Assembly (NCBI RefSeq): GCF_040409815.1 | Contig: NZ_CP099959.1 | Coordinates: 1,240,001 to 1,304,000, forward strand | Length of the DNA: 64,000 nt | From: Polynucleobacter sp. UK-FUSCHL-C3 | GTDB lineage: Bacteria > Pseudomonadota > Gammaproteobacteria > Burkholderiales > Burkholderiaceae | Direction: 5' to 3' | Part shown: positions 38,742 through 47,727 of the stretch, piece after piece | Position numbering within the stretch: position 1 is the stretch's first letter | Layout: every line of letters starts with the position of its first letter | Program-made: the position numbers and the translations under genes | The notes under the pieces: generated by a model | Seen by the model: the letters and a program-made list of their open reading frames with translations, nothing else | Told to the model about the DNA's origin: nothing | Databases searched by the model: none

Positions 38742-40127
38742 ATGCAAGTACCCGCATCCATCTTTAAGGCCTACGATATTCGGGGCATTATTAATGAGAC
38801 CCTCAATCCACAAATCGCTCATGCGATTGGTCAGGCATTTGGCAGTCAAATGCGCGATCTTGGTGAAACAGATGTGGTCATTGGTCGCGATGGTCGTCTA
38901 TCGGGCCCAGAACTGATTGAGGCGCTAACCAAGGGTTTACTGTCAACCGGCATCAATGTGATTGATCTGGGCATGGTGGCTACCCCCATGGTTTACTTTG
39001 CTGCTAATCAAACTTTGGGTAGCATCCAGCCCAAATCCGGAATCATGATTACGGGTAGTCATAATCCTCCAAATTACAACGGGTTCAAAATGGTTCTGGG
39101 TGGTGCGGCTATTTATGGCGAGCAGATTCAGAGTTTGCGCAAACAAATTGAGGGTGAGCATTTTCATCAGGGGACTGGTCAGCGCTCCACCTTCAATATT
39201 TTCCCCCAGTACCTCAAATACATTGTGGGTGATGTTCGCCTTGCCAGACCCATGAAGATTGCAGTTGATTGCGGCAATGGTGTGGGTGGTGCTTTTGCAG
39301 GAGAGCTGTTCAGAGCGCTAGGCTGTGATGTTCAGGAACTCTTTTGTGAGGTCGATGGAAATTTTCCAAATCACCATCCCGACCCTGCCCATCTTGAGAA
39401 CCTCCAAGACCTAATTCACAATCTTGCTAATACGGATAATGAGCTAGGTTTGGCTTTTGATGGAGATGCAGATCGTCTAGGGGTTGTCACCAAAGACGGT
39501 CAAGTCATCTTCCCCGATCGCCAAATGATGCTCTTTGCTAAAGATGTGCTTAGCCGCCACCCTAAGGGGCAGATTATCTATGACGTCAAGTGCACACGCA
39601 ATCTTGCTCCTTGGATCGAACAGCACGGTGGCCAAGCTCTGATGTGGAAAACGGGTCACTCCTTGGTAAAGGCCAAACTGAAAGAGACTGGCGCCCCTCT
39701 AGCAGGTGAAATGAGCGGGCATATATTCTTTAAGGATCGGTGGTTTGGCTTTGATGATGGGCTTTATACCGGCGCTCGTCTACTTGAGATCCTTAGTAAA
39801 GTAGCCAACCCCAGCGAAGTACTAAATGCCTTACCTAATGCAATTTGCACTCCAGAACTTCAATTACCCTGTGCAGAAGGAGAATCCTTTCTTCTGCTTG
39901 AGAAAATCAAGGCTAATCCTCAGTTCCCAAGCTCGCAATCGATCAACACCATTGATGGGGTCCGCGTAGAATATGCTGACGGATTTGGCTTGGCTCGCCC
40001 ATCAAACACAACGCCCATAGTGGTTCTCCGTTTTGAGGCAGACTCTGATGAAGCAATCAAGCGTATTCAGGGGGAGTTTAAGGCTGCGCTTTTAGCTATT
40101 AAGCCCGAGGCTAAATTACCGTTCTGA
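38742..40127 (+). CDS. Phosphomannomutase/phosphoglucomutase
   Basis: This alpha-D-phosphohexomutase moves phosphate between C6 and C1 of mannose or glucose for sugar-nucleotide synthesis. The 461-residue product has the active-site serine in TGSHNPPNYNGF (Ser106), the metal loop FDGDADRLG and the sugar-binding GEMSGHIFF. Its length and motifs fit the AlgC/ManB type. It is in an operon with pgi. Confidence 0.94.
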   Translation: MQVPASIFKAYDIRGIINETLNPQIAHAIGQAFGSQMRDLGETDVVIGRDGRLSGPELIEALTKGLLSTGINVIDLGMVATPMVYFAANQTLGSIQPKSGIMITGSHNPPNYNGFKMVLGGAAIYGEQIQSLRKQIEGEHFHQGTGQRSTFNIFPQYLKYIVGDVRLARPMKIAVDCGNGVGGAFAGELFRALGCDVQELFCEVDGNFPNHHPDPAHLENLQDLIHNLANTDNELGLAFDGDADRLGVVTKDGQVIFPDRQMMLFAKDVLSRHPKGQIIYDVKCTRNLAPWIEQHGGQALMWKTGHSLVKAKLKETGAPLAGEMSGHIFFKDRWFGFDDGLYTGARLLEILSKVANPSEVLNALPNAICTPELQLPCAEGESFLLLEKIKANPQFPSSQSINTIDGVRVEYADGFGLARPSNTTPIVVLRFEADSDEAIKRIQGEFKAALLAIKPEAKLPF

Positions 40128-40138
40128 ATACCCACATA

Positions 40139-40167
40139 AATTATGCGCATATTACATGCACATAATT
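40139..40167. promoter_or_regulatory. Inverted repeat, candidate CcdA-CcdB operator
   Basis: AATTATGCGCAT (40139-40150) and ATGCACATAATT (40156-40167) are inverted copies matching at 11 of 12 positions around a five-base spacer. The repeat covers the -35 box of the candidate ccdAB promoter. Type II toxin-antitoxin complexes usually repress their own promoter through such sites, so autoregulation is the likely role. Confidence 0.7.
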
Positions 40168-40179
40168 TACCCCTATAAT
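40151..40179 (+). promoter_or_regulatory. ccdAB sigma-70 promoter
   Basis: A perfect -10 TATAAT (40174-40179) lies 17 bases after a -35-like ATTACA (40151-40156, four of six consensus positions). The predicted start of transcription, about 40186, coincides with the first usable ccdA ATG, so the antitoxin message may be leaderless. Confidence 0.72.
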
Positions 40180-40185
40180 CGGTTC

Positions 40186-40443
40186 ATGATGATCCATGAT
40201 TCCAGTTTTATTCAAAAGAAAGCCTTAAAAAAGGCAACCAACCTCACCCTCAACCATGAAGTGCTGGCCGAGGCAAAAGAATTGGGCATCAATATATCTA
40301 AAGCATGCGATGAGTTCTTGGCCTCCCTAGTCAAGCAAGAAAAAGAGCGTCGCTGGAAGCTTGAAAATACAGAATTTTTTTCAAGCTACAACCAAACTGT
40401 TGAAAAGGAAGGTTTGCCATTGGATGGCTGGAGGAGCTTCTAA
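40186..40443 (+). CDS. ccdA: CcdA-family antitoxin
   Basis: This is the antitoxin of a type II CcdAB system. The product has 85 residues: an N-terminal ribbon-helix-helix DNA-binding region (KKATNLTLNHEVLAEAKELG) and the CcdB-neutralising C-terminal tail with the family pattern RRWKLEN...YNQTVEKEG. The frame is open from an ATG at 40156, but that codon lies upstream of the -10 box, so I start at ATG 40186 (40189 is equally possible). No Shine-Dalgarno sequence precedes either. Its stop overlaps the toxin start by one base (TAATG). Confidence 0.88.
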   Translation: MMIHDSSFIQKKALKKATNLTLNHEVLAEAKELGINISKACDEFLASLVKQEKERRWKLENTEFFSSYNQTVEKEGLPLDGWRSF

Positions 40444-40760
40444 TGGCAAGATTTAGTATTTACGAAAATACTGGTGAGCATGCCAAAACCACCCCTTTTC
40501 TTCTGGATGTGCAAACCGATCTATTAAGCGGCCTAGAAACCAGAGTTGTCATCCCGTTAAGAAAGGCTAGTCTCTATAAAAAAGTGCGGCTTCCACAAGA
40601 TCTTGTTCCGATCTTTTCAATTAAAGGAAGCGACTTTGCCCTTGAAACTCCCAAAATGGCAGCTGTACCGAGAAAAATCCTCAAAATAGAGGTTGGGTCT
40701 TTAAAGAATCATCAACATATTGTGATGACCGCAATTGATAGACTTTTTCACGGCTTCTAA
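40443..40760 (+). CDS. ccdB: CcdB-family toxin, gyrase-poison type
   Basis: CcdB toxins trap DNA gyrase on cleaved DNA. The 105-residue product keeps the family layout: an N-terminal beta strand, LLDVQTDLLSGLETRVVIPL, an MAAVPRKIL segment and a final helix. The last three residues are His-Gly-Phe, where F-plasmid CcdB has Trp-Gly-Ile, the residues needed for gyrase poisoning. Activity is therefore not certain. It is translationally coupled to ccdA. A chromosomal system of this kind may be a stress module or a remnant of transfer. Confidence 0.87.
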   Translation: MARFSIYENTGEHAKTTPFLLDVQTDLLSGLETRVVIPLRKASLYKKVRLPQDLVPIFSIKGSDFALETPKMAAVPRKILKIEVGSLKNHQHIVMTAIDRLFHGF

Positions 40761-40771
40761 TCACGGTCAGC

Positions 40772-40797
40772 TTACCTTTTAACAGGTAATCTTTTTA
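40772..40797 (+). terminator. Candidate terminator after ccdAB
   Basis: TTACC (40772-40776), loop TTTTAACA, GGTAA (40785-40789) is followed by TCTTTTTAA. The stem is only 5 bp, but the U-tract is good. It overlaps the 3' end of the convergent panD. Confidence 0.5.
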
Positions 40798-41147
40798 ACT
40801 TCTTTGATGCGATTCTGATCATCCACCAAAACAACTTTGGGGATATGGCTGGCCACCTCTGCATCATCAATCGGTCCATAAGTGCAAATAATCAAATGAT
40901 CGCCCACGTGAGCCTTACGCGCTGCGGCTCCGTTTAAAGAGATTGCTCCAGAGCCTCGCTTTGCTTTGATGATGTAGGTAGAAAAGCGCTCACCATTATT
41001 GATATTGTAGAGTTCAATCTTTTCATATTCACGCATATCAGCTGCATCAATAAGGTCCTCATCGATCCCACAAGATCCTTCGTAGTGCAAATCTGCCTCA
41101 GTAACTACAACCCGATGCAATTTAGCTAACAACATGATGCGTTTCAT
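40779..41147 (-). CDS. panD: Aspartate 1-decarboxylase
   Basis: PanD decarboxylates aspartate to beta-alanine for pantothenate and CoA. The 122-residue proenzyme has the self-processing site Gly24-Ser25 in YEGSCGID, which forms the pyruvoyl group, plus YNINNGERFSTY and ISLNGAAARKA. The frame is open 72 codons further upstream, but ATG 41147 with AGAGAGGA just before it gives the family length. It diverges from nadA across 60 bases; both enzymes draw on aspartate metabolism. Confidence 0.95.
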   Translation of the reverse strand: MKRIMLLAKLHRVVVTEADLHYEGSCGIDEDLIDAADMREYEKIELYNINNGERFSTYIIKAKRGSGAISLNGAAARKAHVGDHLIICTYGPIDDAEVASHIPKVVLVDDQNRIKEVKKITC

Positions 41148-41207
41148 AGAAATCCTCTCTAAGCCCTGAATTCTATCCCGAAAGCAATTGCAGGTTAAGA
41201 TTTCGGG

Positions 41208-42344
41208 ATGACCGAAGCGATTGACCACCAAAACCCGGTAGTTTTCTACGACTACCCTCAACAAGATGCCTCTGGGGCAACCTGCATTGCGCAAGCTTGG
41301 GCAAAAACACCAACCCCTCTTTTGGCTAATGAAAAACAAGAGATCATTGAGCGTATCAAGCAATTACTAATAAGTAAGGATGCTGTAATCGTTGCGCATT
41401 ACTATGTCGATGGTGATATTCAAGATCTTGCGCATGCCACCGGTGGCTTTGTTGCTGACTCATTGGAGATGGCACGTTTTGGCAAGAACCATCCCGCTAA
41501 AAATCTTATTGTTGCCGGTGTGCGCTTTATGGGAGAAACTGCAAAAATTCTTAGTCCGGAGAAGCGGGTATTTATGCCAGACTTAGAAGCGACCTGTTCT
41601 CTTGATCTAGGTTGCCCTGCTGAAGACTTTCGTCGATTTAGAGAAGCACACCCTGATCGCACAACGGTTGTCTACGCCAATACCAGCGCAGCCGTTAAAG
41701 CGCAAGCTGACTGGATGGTCACCAGCTCGTGCGCACTCGCCATTGTTCATCATTTAGATCAGCAAGGCAAAAAGATTTTATGGGCCCCAGATCGTCACTT
41801 AGGTCGTTACATTCAGGAGCAAACTGGAGCGGATATGTTGCTCTGGAATGGGGCCTGTATCGTGCATGATGAGTTCAAAGCAATCGAGCTGGCTGCCATG
41901 CGCAAGAAGCATCCCAATGCCCTAATCCTTGTGCATCCGGAATCCCCGCAGCATGTAGTTGATCAGGCTGATATCGTTGGCTCCACCTCCGCCATGATCA
42001 AAGCTGTAGTTGAAGGCAAAGCAAGCGAATACATCGTTGCTACCGATCAAGGTATCTTGCACCGTATGCGCCAACTAGCTCCCGGTAAAAAATTAATCGC
42101 TGCACCGACTGCGGGTGAAAGCGCAACTTGCAAGAGCTGTGCCAACTGTCCTTGGATGGCCATGAACGGCTTACAAGGAATTTTGGATTGCTTAGAAACG
42201 CAAACCGGTGAGATTTTTGTCGATGAGCTCATTCGCTCCCAAGCTTTAGGATGCATTGAGAGAATGCTGACCTTTACCAGTACTCACCCCGAGCTTTTGG
42301 CAAAAGCACAACACGGCTTTATTAAAAATATTGGCGCTGCCTAG
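41208..42344 (+). CDS. nadA: Quinolinate synthase
   Basis: NadA condenses iminoaspartate with dihydroxyacetone phosphate to quinolinate, using a 4Fe-4S cluster. The 378-residue product has the three-fold repeat architecture: [30 protein letters not shown], the cluster cysteines in CSLDLGCP and [10 protein letters not shown], and VHPESP. It lies nine bases before nadC. Its partner nadB is nearby but on the opposite strand. Confidence 0.96.
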   Translation: MTEAIDHQNPVVFYDYPQQDASGATCIAQAWAKTPTPLLANEKQEIIERIKQLLISKDAVIVAHYYVDGDIQDLAHATGGFVADSLEMARFGKNHPAKNLIVAGVRFMGETAKILSPEKRVFMPDLEATCSLDLGCPAEDFRRFREAHPDRTTVVYANTSAAVKAQADWMVTSSCALAIVHHLDQQGKKILWAPDRHLGRYIQEQTGADMLLWNGACIVHDEFKAIELAAMRKKHPNALILVHPESPQHVVDQADIVGSTSAMIKAVVEGKASEYIVATDQGILHRMRQLAPGKKLIAAPTAGESATCKSCANCPWMAMNGLQGILDCLETQTGEIFVDELIRSQALGCIERMLTFTSTHPELLAKAQHGFIKNIGAA

Positions 42345-42353
42345 TATTTTTTC

Positions 42354-43220
42354 ATGTTTGAGCAAAACGAATCTCTTCCTCAAGCCATCGCTCGCAATGT
42401 GAGAGATGCCTTAGCAGAGGATCTTGGTACTGGCGATTGGACCGCTCAGTTGGTTCCAGAAAATCGGCAAGCCCATGCTAAATTAATTGTTCGACAAAAA
42501 GCTGTCTTATGCGGTATTGCTTGGTTTGAGGCGATAGTTCATCAACTAGATCCGCAAGCTCGGATTCAATGGAAGTTCCAGGAAGGCGAGTGGATGCAAG
42601 CAAACTCTACCGTTTGCGAGATCGATGCAAATGCCCGCGCATTGCTCAGTGCTGAGCGCCCCGCGATGAACTTCCTGCAAACCTTATCCTATACAGCCAC
42701 CATTACGCGACAACATGTTGATGCGATCGCTGGAGTAAGCCCGAATCCAAATGGCTGTGCACTATTGGATACCCGAAAAACGCTCCCTGGTCTTCGCCAG
42801 GCGCAAAAGTATGCAGTCCGAGTTGGAAACGGTAAAAATCAACGAATGGCGCTTTGGGATGGAATTCTGATTAAAGAGAATCACATTGCTGCTACAGGCA
42901 GTATCACGGCTGCTTTAAAAGCTGCCGATGCTCTCCAGTCCGGGGTTGATGTTCAGATCGAAGTAGAAAATATTGCAGAGTTACAGGAAGCTCTCTCTGC
43001 TGGAGCAAAAAGTATTTTGATTGATAACTTTACCTTGGATCAAATGCGCGAGGCGGTCAAAATCAACGCCAGTCGGGCTTTTATTGAGGCTTCTGGAGGG
43101 ATCACACTGGCCCAATTACAAGCAATTGTGGCTACTGGAGTTGACCGCATTTCTATTGGTAAGCTAACAAAAGATATTGAAGCGATCGATTACTCTATGC
43201 GCATCGACCCACTAACTTAA
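42354..43220 (+). CDS. nadC: Nicotinate-nucleotide pyrophosphorylase (carboxylating)
   Basis: NadC converts quinolinate and PRPP to nicotinate mononucleotide. The 288-residue product has EDLGTGDWT, the [13 protein letters not shown] start of the catalytic domain, [17 protein letters not shown] with the PRPP-binding Arg and Lys residues, [11 protein letters not shown] and the C-terminal SGGITLAQL. Its TAA stop overlaps the convergent nadB stop within TTAA. Confidence 0.96.
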   Translation: MFEQNESLPQAIARNVRDALAEDLGTGDWTAQLVPENRQAHAKLIVRQKAVLCGIAWFEAIVHQLDPQARIQWKFQEGEWMQANSTVCEIDANARALLSAERPAMNFLQTLSYTATITRQHVDAIAGVSPNPNGCALLDTRKTLPGLRQAQKYAVRVGNGKNQRMALWDGILIKENHIAATGSITAALKAADALQSGVDVQIEVENIAELQEALSAGAKSILIDNFTLDQMREAVKINASRAFIEASGGITLAQLQAIVATGVDRISIGKLTKDIEAIDYSMRIDPLT

Positions 43221-44833
43221 GTTTTTTGGGCTTGAATCGGAGTCAGAATTGTGGGGTACGAAACTGGCCAGGTTTTTGGGTAATCACGGCTGTAATGCAG
43301 ACCACGGCTCTCTTTGCGCATTAGTGCAGAACGCACAATCAATTCTGCGCATTCCAGAAGATTGCGTAACTCGATCAGATCTCGTGTCACCCTAAAGTTT
43401 GCATAGTACTCCTGGACCTCTGTGCGAAGGAGCTCAATGCGATGAAGCGCCCTCTCGAGGCGACGGGTAGTACGCACAATGCCAACATAGTTCCACATCA
43501 GTGAGCGTAACTCATCCCAGTTATGTGCAATGACCACCTGCTCATCGGCATCCTCAACCTTGCTTTCGTCCCAGAGTCTAATCGTGGGCATCTCAATATC
43601 AACTTGATCTGCAATATCATGCGCAGCTGCCTTACCAATTACAACGCACTCCAAGAGAGAGTTTGAGGCTAGACGATTTGCTCCATGAAGGCCCGTATAG
43701 GTTGCCTCACCCACTGCATACAGTCCCGTTAGGTCTGTTCTGCCCTTAAGATCTGTAACAACACCGCCACAGGTGTAATGTGCTGCCGGGACAACCGGAA
43801 TTGGCTCTTGCGTAATATCAATCCCTAAAGAGAGACATCGAGAATAAATCATGGGGAAGTGTTCTTTAATGAAGGCTTCGCCCAGATGCCTTGCATCTAA
43901 ATGCACATAATCCAAGCCATGTTTTTTCATTTCAAAGTCTATGGCGCGGGCCACAATATCGCGCGGGGCGAGCTCATTACGCTCGTCATGCTCTGGCATA
44001 AAGCGTTTTCCATTAGGGAGCTTTAATAAACCACCCTCTCCACGGATTGCCTCGGTAATTAAAAAAGTTCGGTCACTGGGGTGATACAGGCAGGTGGGAT
44101 GAAACTGAATGAACTCCATATTACCAATCCGACAACCAGCGCGCCAGGCCATGGCGATGCCGTCCCCAGTTGCAGTATCAGGATTGCTGGTGTAGCGATA
44201 AACTTTGCCTAAACCACCAGTAGCTAAAACCACTGCTTTGGCCAAGATGGTCTCGACCTGATTATTTACGATGTCCAAAGCATATGCACCATAGCAGCGA
44301 TTAGATTTGTATTGACCAGTAGTTTGCAAATGTTTATTGGTAATTAGATCAAGGGCAATCCAGTTCTCCAAGATCTTGATATTAGGATGCGCTTTTGCTT
44401 TCTCTAATAAGACATCATGAATGGCTTTACCTGTCGCATCAGCAGCATGTGCAATTCGTCGATGGGTATGGCCCCCTTCGCGCGTTAAGTGCAATCCTTT
44501 GGGACCAGAAACATCGGGTGTAAACGGCACACCCTGATCCACCAGCCAATGGATTGCGTCCGCACTGTTCTCAGCAACATAGCGAGAAACAGACTCCACC
44601 ACCAATCCCGCACCTGCTGTAACCGTATCAGAGACGTGAGAATCAATGCTATCGTCTTGGTCAAGCACGCCGACAATGCCACCTTGTGCCCAAGCAGTAG
44701 CTGCCTCATTTAATCGACGCTTAGCCATCAAAATCACCGTCTGATGGTCCGCTAGATGTAAGGCAACTGTAAGCCCAGCTAAGCCAGCTCCGATGATTAA
44801 AACAGGATGATTTTGCTCATGCTCTACGCTCAT
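43217..44833 (-). CDS. nadB: L-aspartate oxidase
   Basis: NadB oxidises aspartate to iminoaspartate, the first step of NAD synthesis. The 538-residue flavoprotein has the FAD motif [16 protein letters not shown], the succinate dehydrogenase-like active-site segments HTHRRIAHA and [12 protein letters not shown], and [15 protein letters not shown]. It overlaps the formate dehydrogenase alpha gene by four bases (ATGA), so it is the last gene of that operon. That location is unusual and is treated under findings. Confidence 0.95.
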   Translation of the reverse strand: MSVEHEQNHPVLIIGAGLAGLTVALHLADHQTVILMAKRRLNEAATAWAQGGIVGVLDQDDSIDSHVSDTVTAGAGLVVESVSRYVAENSADAIHWLVDQGVPFTPDVSGPKGLHLTREGGHTHRRIAHAADATGKAIHDVLLEKAKAHPNIKILENWIALDLITNKHLQTTGQYKSNRCYGAYALDIVNNQVETILAKAVVLATGGLGKVYRYTSNPDTATGDGIAMAWRAGCRIGNMEFIQFHPTCLYHPSDRTFLITEAIRGEGGLLKLPNGKRFMPEHDERNELAPRDIVARAIDFEMKKHGLDYVHLDARHLGEAFIKEHFPMIYSRCLSLGIDITQEPIPVVPAAHYTCGGVVTDLKGRTDLTGLYAVGEATYTGLHGANRLASNSLLECVVIGKAAAHDIADQVDIEMPTIRLWDESKVEDADEQVVIAHNWDELRSLMWNYVGIVRTTRRLERALHRIELLRTEVQEYYANFRVTRDLIELRNLLECAELIVRSALMRKESRGLHYSRDYPKTWPVSYPTILTPIQAQKT

Positions 44834-47727
44834 TGAATGAGCATAGCATCGTTTACCATGAGCTCGTAACCAATGTATTGAGCTGGTTTACCGCCTTTGC
44901 TTACTGCGACAGCACAATACTTAAATTCTGGAATCTTGCCAAATGGATCTAGTGCAGGATTAGTCATTAAGTTAGCTGCTGCCTCGTAGTAGGCAAACGG
45001 CATAAAGATGGCTCCGGAGGGAGTACCATCATCGCGTCGGACATGGATCCCTACCTCGCCACGCCGTGATCGAATAGTAATGACATCGCCACCATCAATC
45101 CCCAGTTTGGCCATGTCCTCGCCACACATCGAAGCAGTTGCCATTGGTTCAATTGCATCAAGGACGCCAGCACGACGAGTCATGCTGCCGGTGTGCCAAT
45201 GCTCTAGCTGTCGACCTGTAATTAATACGAAAGGGAAATTAGTGTCAGGCCGCTCATTCGCAGGAATAATGTCAGCAGGAACTAGTTTTACACGACCATC
45301 TTTGGTAGGGAATGAGTGATCAAACACAATTGGCTGACCCGGGTCATCCTCACTCAAGCATGGATAGGTAACGCTAGACTCTCGCTGCAAACGCTCCCAA
45401 GTAATCCCCTGAATTGCGGCATGCATTGCAAGGCGCATTTCATCATAGATCTCAGCAACCCCGCACTCCTCACCCTGATAAGCCCACTGTAAACCAATCC
45501 GCCTAGCCAACTCTTGAAGAATCCATAAATCTGGTTTGGCATCACCGGGGGGATTGAGAGCGCGCTTACCCAACTGCACCATTCGATCGGTATTGGTAAC
45601 TGTTCCGGTCTTCTCAGGCCAGGCGCTCGCAGGCAATATGACATCAGCCAACCAAGCGGTCTCGGTCATAAAAATATCTTGCACGACCAAATGATCTAAG
45701 GACGCAAGCGCATGGCGCGCATGATTTAAGTCTGGGTCACTCATCGCTGGGTTCTCACCCATGATGTACATGCCTCGCACCTTATCTGGATCAGAATCTG
45801 GTGCTGTGATCTTATGCATGATCTCCACAACCGTATAGCCAGGCTTTTTATCTAATGGCGTATTCCAGAACTTCTCAAACCAATCATGCGCATCAGGATT
45901 ATCAACTCGCTGATAGTTTGGGAACATCATGGGGATCAAGCCAGCATCGCTGGCACCCTGTACATTGTTTTGGCCCCGCAGCGGGTGTAGTCCAGAGCCT
46001 GGCTTACCAATTTGACCTGTAATACTAACTAAGGCAATTAAGCAGCGCGCATTATCCGTTCCATGCACGTGTTGACTCACGCCCATACCCCACAGGATCA
46101 TCGAGGCTTTAGATTTAGCAAACTCTCTGGCTACTTCGCGTAAGCGTTCTGCAGGAATCCCACAAATAGGATCCATTGCTTCAGGGCTATAGCCTTTAAT
46201 ATTTTCTTTGAGAGCCTCAAAATTAGAAGCGCGGTTCTTGACGAACTCTTGATCACACAAACCTTCTTCGATCACGGTATAAATCATGGCGTTGAGCATG
46301 GCCACATCCGTATCGGGCTTGAACTGTAGGGTCCGCCAGGCGTGCTTCCCAATATCCGTAATGCGTGGATCTGCCAAAACAATTTTGGTACCGTTCTTCG
46401 CAGCGTTTTTCATCCAAGTGGCTGCGACTGGATGATTAGCAGTCGGATTAGATCCAATCACCATAATCAGACCAGAGTGCTCAATATCATTCACTTGATT
46501 ACTAACGGCGCCAGAGCCAACACCCTCGAGCAATGCAGCCACGCTCGATGCATGGCATAAACGTGTGCAATGATCAACGTTGTTACTTCCAAATCCAGTG
46601 CGTACTAATTTTTGGAATAGATAAGCTTCTTCATTGCTTCCTTTGGCAGAGCCAAAACCGGCAAGAGACTTCTTACCGTATTGATCACGCAAACCTTTTA
46701 ACTTGCCAGCTGCTAAATCAAGCGCCTCGTCCCAGCTGGCCTCTCGAAAGACTTCTTTCCAATCGCCGGGATTTTTACCAGCTGACTCAATCGAGCTTTC
46801 ATCTTTCTTGATCCCAGGCTTTCGGATCAATGGTTTCGTTAGGCGCTGGGGATTATGGACGTAGTCAAAACCAAAGCGGCCCTTCACGCACAAACGACTG
46901 TGATTAGCTGGGCCATCACGACCATCCACGCTCACAATCTGTTCATCCTTAACGTTATAGGTGATTTGGCAACCAACGCCGCAGAATGGACAAACGGAAT
47001 CTACTTTTCGGTCAACAGCCTGGGAACCAATATGGGTTTTTGGCATCAGCGCACCGGTCGGGCAAGCCTGTACACACTCACCACAGGCAACACAAGTACT
47101 CAAACCCATAGGGTCACTGAGATCAAATACGATCTCGCTATGAGCACCGCGCATTGCATAGCCAATCACATCATTGACCTGCTCTTCGCGGCAAGCGCGT
47201 ACACAACGATTGCATTGAATACAGGCATCCAAGTTCACTGCCATTGCTGGATGCGATAAATCTGCTTGAGGTTGATGGCGGCGTAAGGCTTTCAACTCTG
47301 GACGAACCTGCACATCAAGGCGACTAGCCCACTCACTTAGCTCACCGTGTTGTTGCCGTTGACGCTCTGCGTCGCTATCACCCACCCACTTATATCCTTC
47401 ATCAGGCATATCCGATAGCAACATTTCGAGTACTAATTTTTGGCTCTTTAAGGCACGCTCGCTATTAGCCTTGACTTCCATACCGGCAGTGGCTGAACGG
47501 CAGCAACTGGGGGCTAAGGTGCGCTCTCCATTAATCTCCACCACACAGGCGCGACAATTACCATCCGGACGATAACCATCTTTGAAACAAAGGTGAGGGA
47601 TATCGACCCCGTGACGTTTAGCAGCTTTTAGAATGGTCTCCCCGCCATATGCAACGATTGTTTTGCCATCAAGCTTGAACTCTACGGTTTGCAGTTCTAG
47701 TTCATTTGGATTGACTGGGGCGTTCAT
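44830..47727 (-). CDS. fdwA: NAD-dependent formate dehydrogenase, alpha (catalytic) subunit
   Basis: This is the molybdenum or tungsten bis-pterin subunit that oxidises formate to CO2. The 965-residue product has an N-terminal 2Fe-2S domain (Cys47, Cys58, Cys61 and the pair at 75-76) and a 4Fe-4S pair domain (Cys169-179 and Cys212-222). It also has the CPFCGVGC cluster and the catalytic domain with active-site Cys391 in CTRLCHAS, so Cys rather than selenocysteine. Layout and the fused beta partner match Methylobacterium Fdh1A and Cupriavidus FdwA, known or thought to prefer tungsten. Metal choice here is inferred. No FdhD gene is in the window. Confidence 0.9.
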   Translation of the reverse strand: MNAPVNPNELELQTVEFKLDGKTIVAYGGETILKAAKRHGVDIPHLCFKDGYRPDGNCRACVVEINGERTLAPSCCRSATAGMEVKANSERALKSQKLVLEMLLSDMPDEGYKWVGDSDAERQRQQHGELSEWASRLDVQVRPELKALRRHQPQADLSHPAMAVNLDACIQCNRCVRACREEQVNDVIGYAMRGAHSEIVFDLSDPMGLSTCVACGECVQACPTGALMPKTHIGSQAVDRKVDSVCPFCGVGCQITYNVKDEQIVSVDGRDGPANHSRLCVKGRFGFDYVHNPQRLTKPLIRKPGIKKDESSIESAGKNPGDWKEVFREASWDEALDLAAGKLKGLRDQYGKKSLAGFGSAKGSNEEAYLFQKLVRTGFGSNNVDHCTRLCHASSVAALLEGVGSGAVSNQVNDIEHSGLIMVIGSNPTANHPVAATWMKNAAKNGTKIVLADPRITDIGKHAWRTLQFKPDTDVAMLNAMIYTVIEEGLCDQEFVKNRASNFEALKENIKGYSPEAMDPICGIPAERLREVAREFAKSKASMILWGMGVSQHVHGTDNARCLIALVSITGQIGKPGSGLHPLRGQNNVQGASDAGLIPMMFPNYQRVDNPDAHDWFEKFWNTPLDKKPGYTVVEIMHKITAPDSDPDKVRGMYIMGENPAMSDPDLNHARHALASLDHLVVQDIFMTETAWLADVILPASAWPEKTGTVTNTDRMVQLGKRALNPPGDAKPDLWILQELARRIGLQWAYQGEECGVAEIYDEMRLAMHAAIQGITWERLQRESSVTYPCLSEDDPGQPIVFDHSFPTKDGRVKLVPADIIPANERPDTNFPFVLITGRQLEHWHTGSMTRRAGVLDAIEPMATASMCGEDMAKLGIDGGDVITIRSRRGEVGIHVRRDDGTPSGAIFMPFAYYEAAANLMTNPALDPFGKIPEFKYCAVAVSKGGKPAQYIGYELMVNDAMLIQ

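Noticed and set aside
40156..40185. Upstream ATG as the ccdA start
   Set aside because: It lies within the operator and upstream of the perfect -10 box, so the main transcript would not contain it.
41148..41363. 72-residue extension of PanD
   Set aside because: It overlaps nadA on the other strand and is not part of the family; the SD and cleavage-site position fix ATG 41147.
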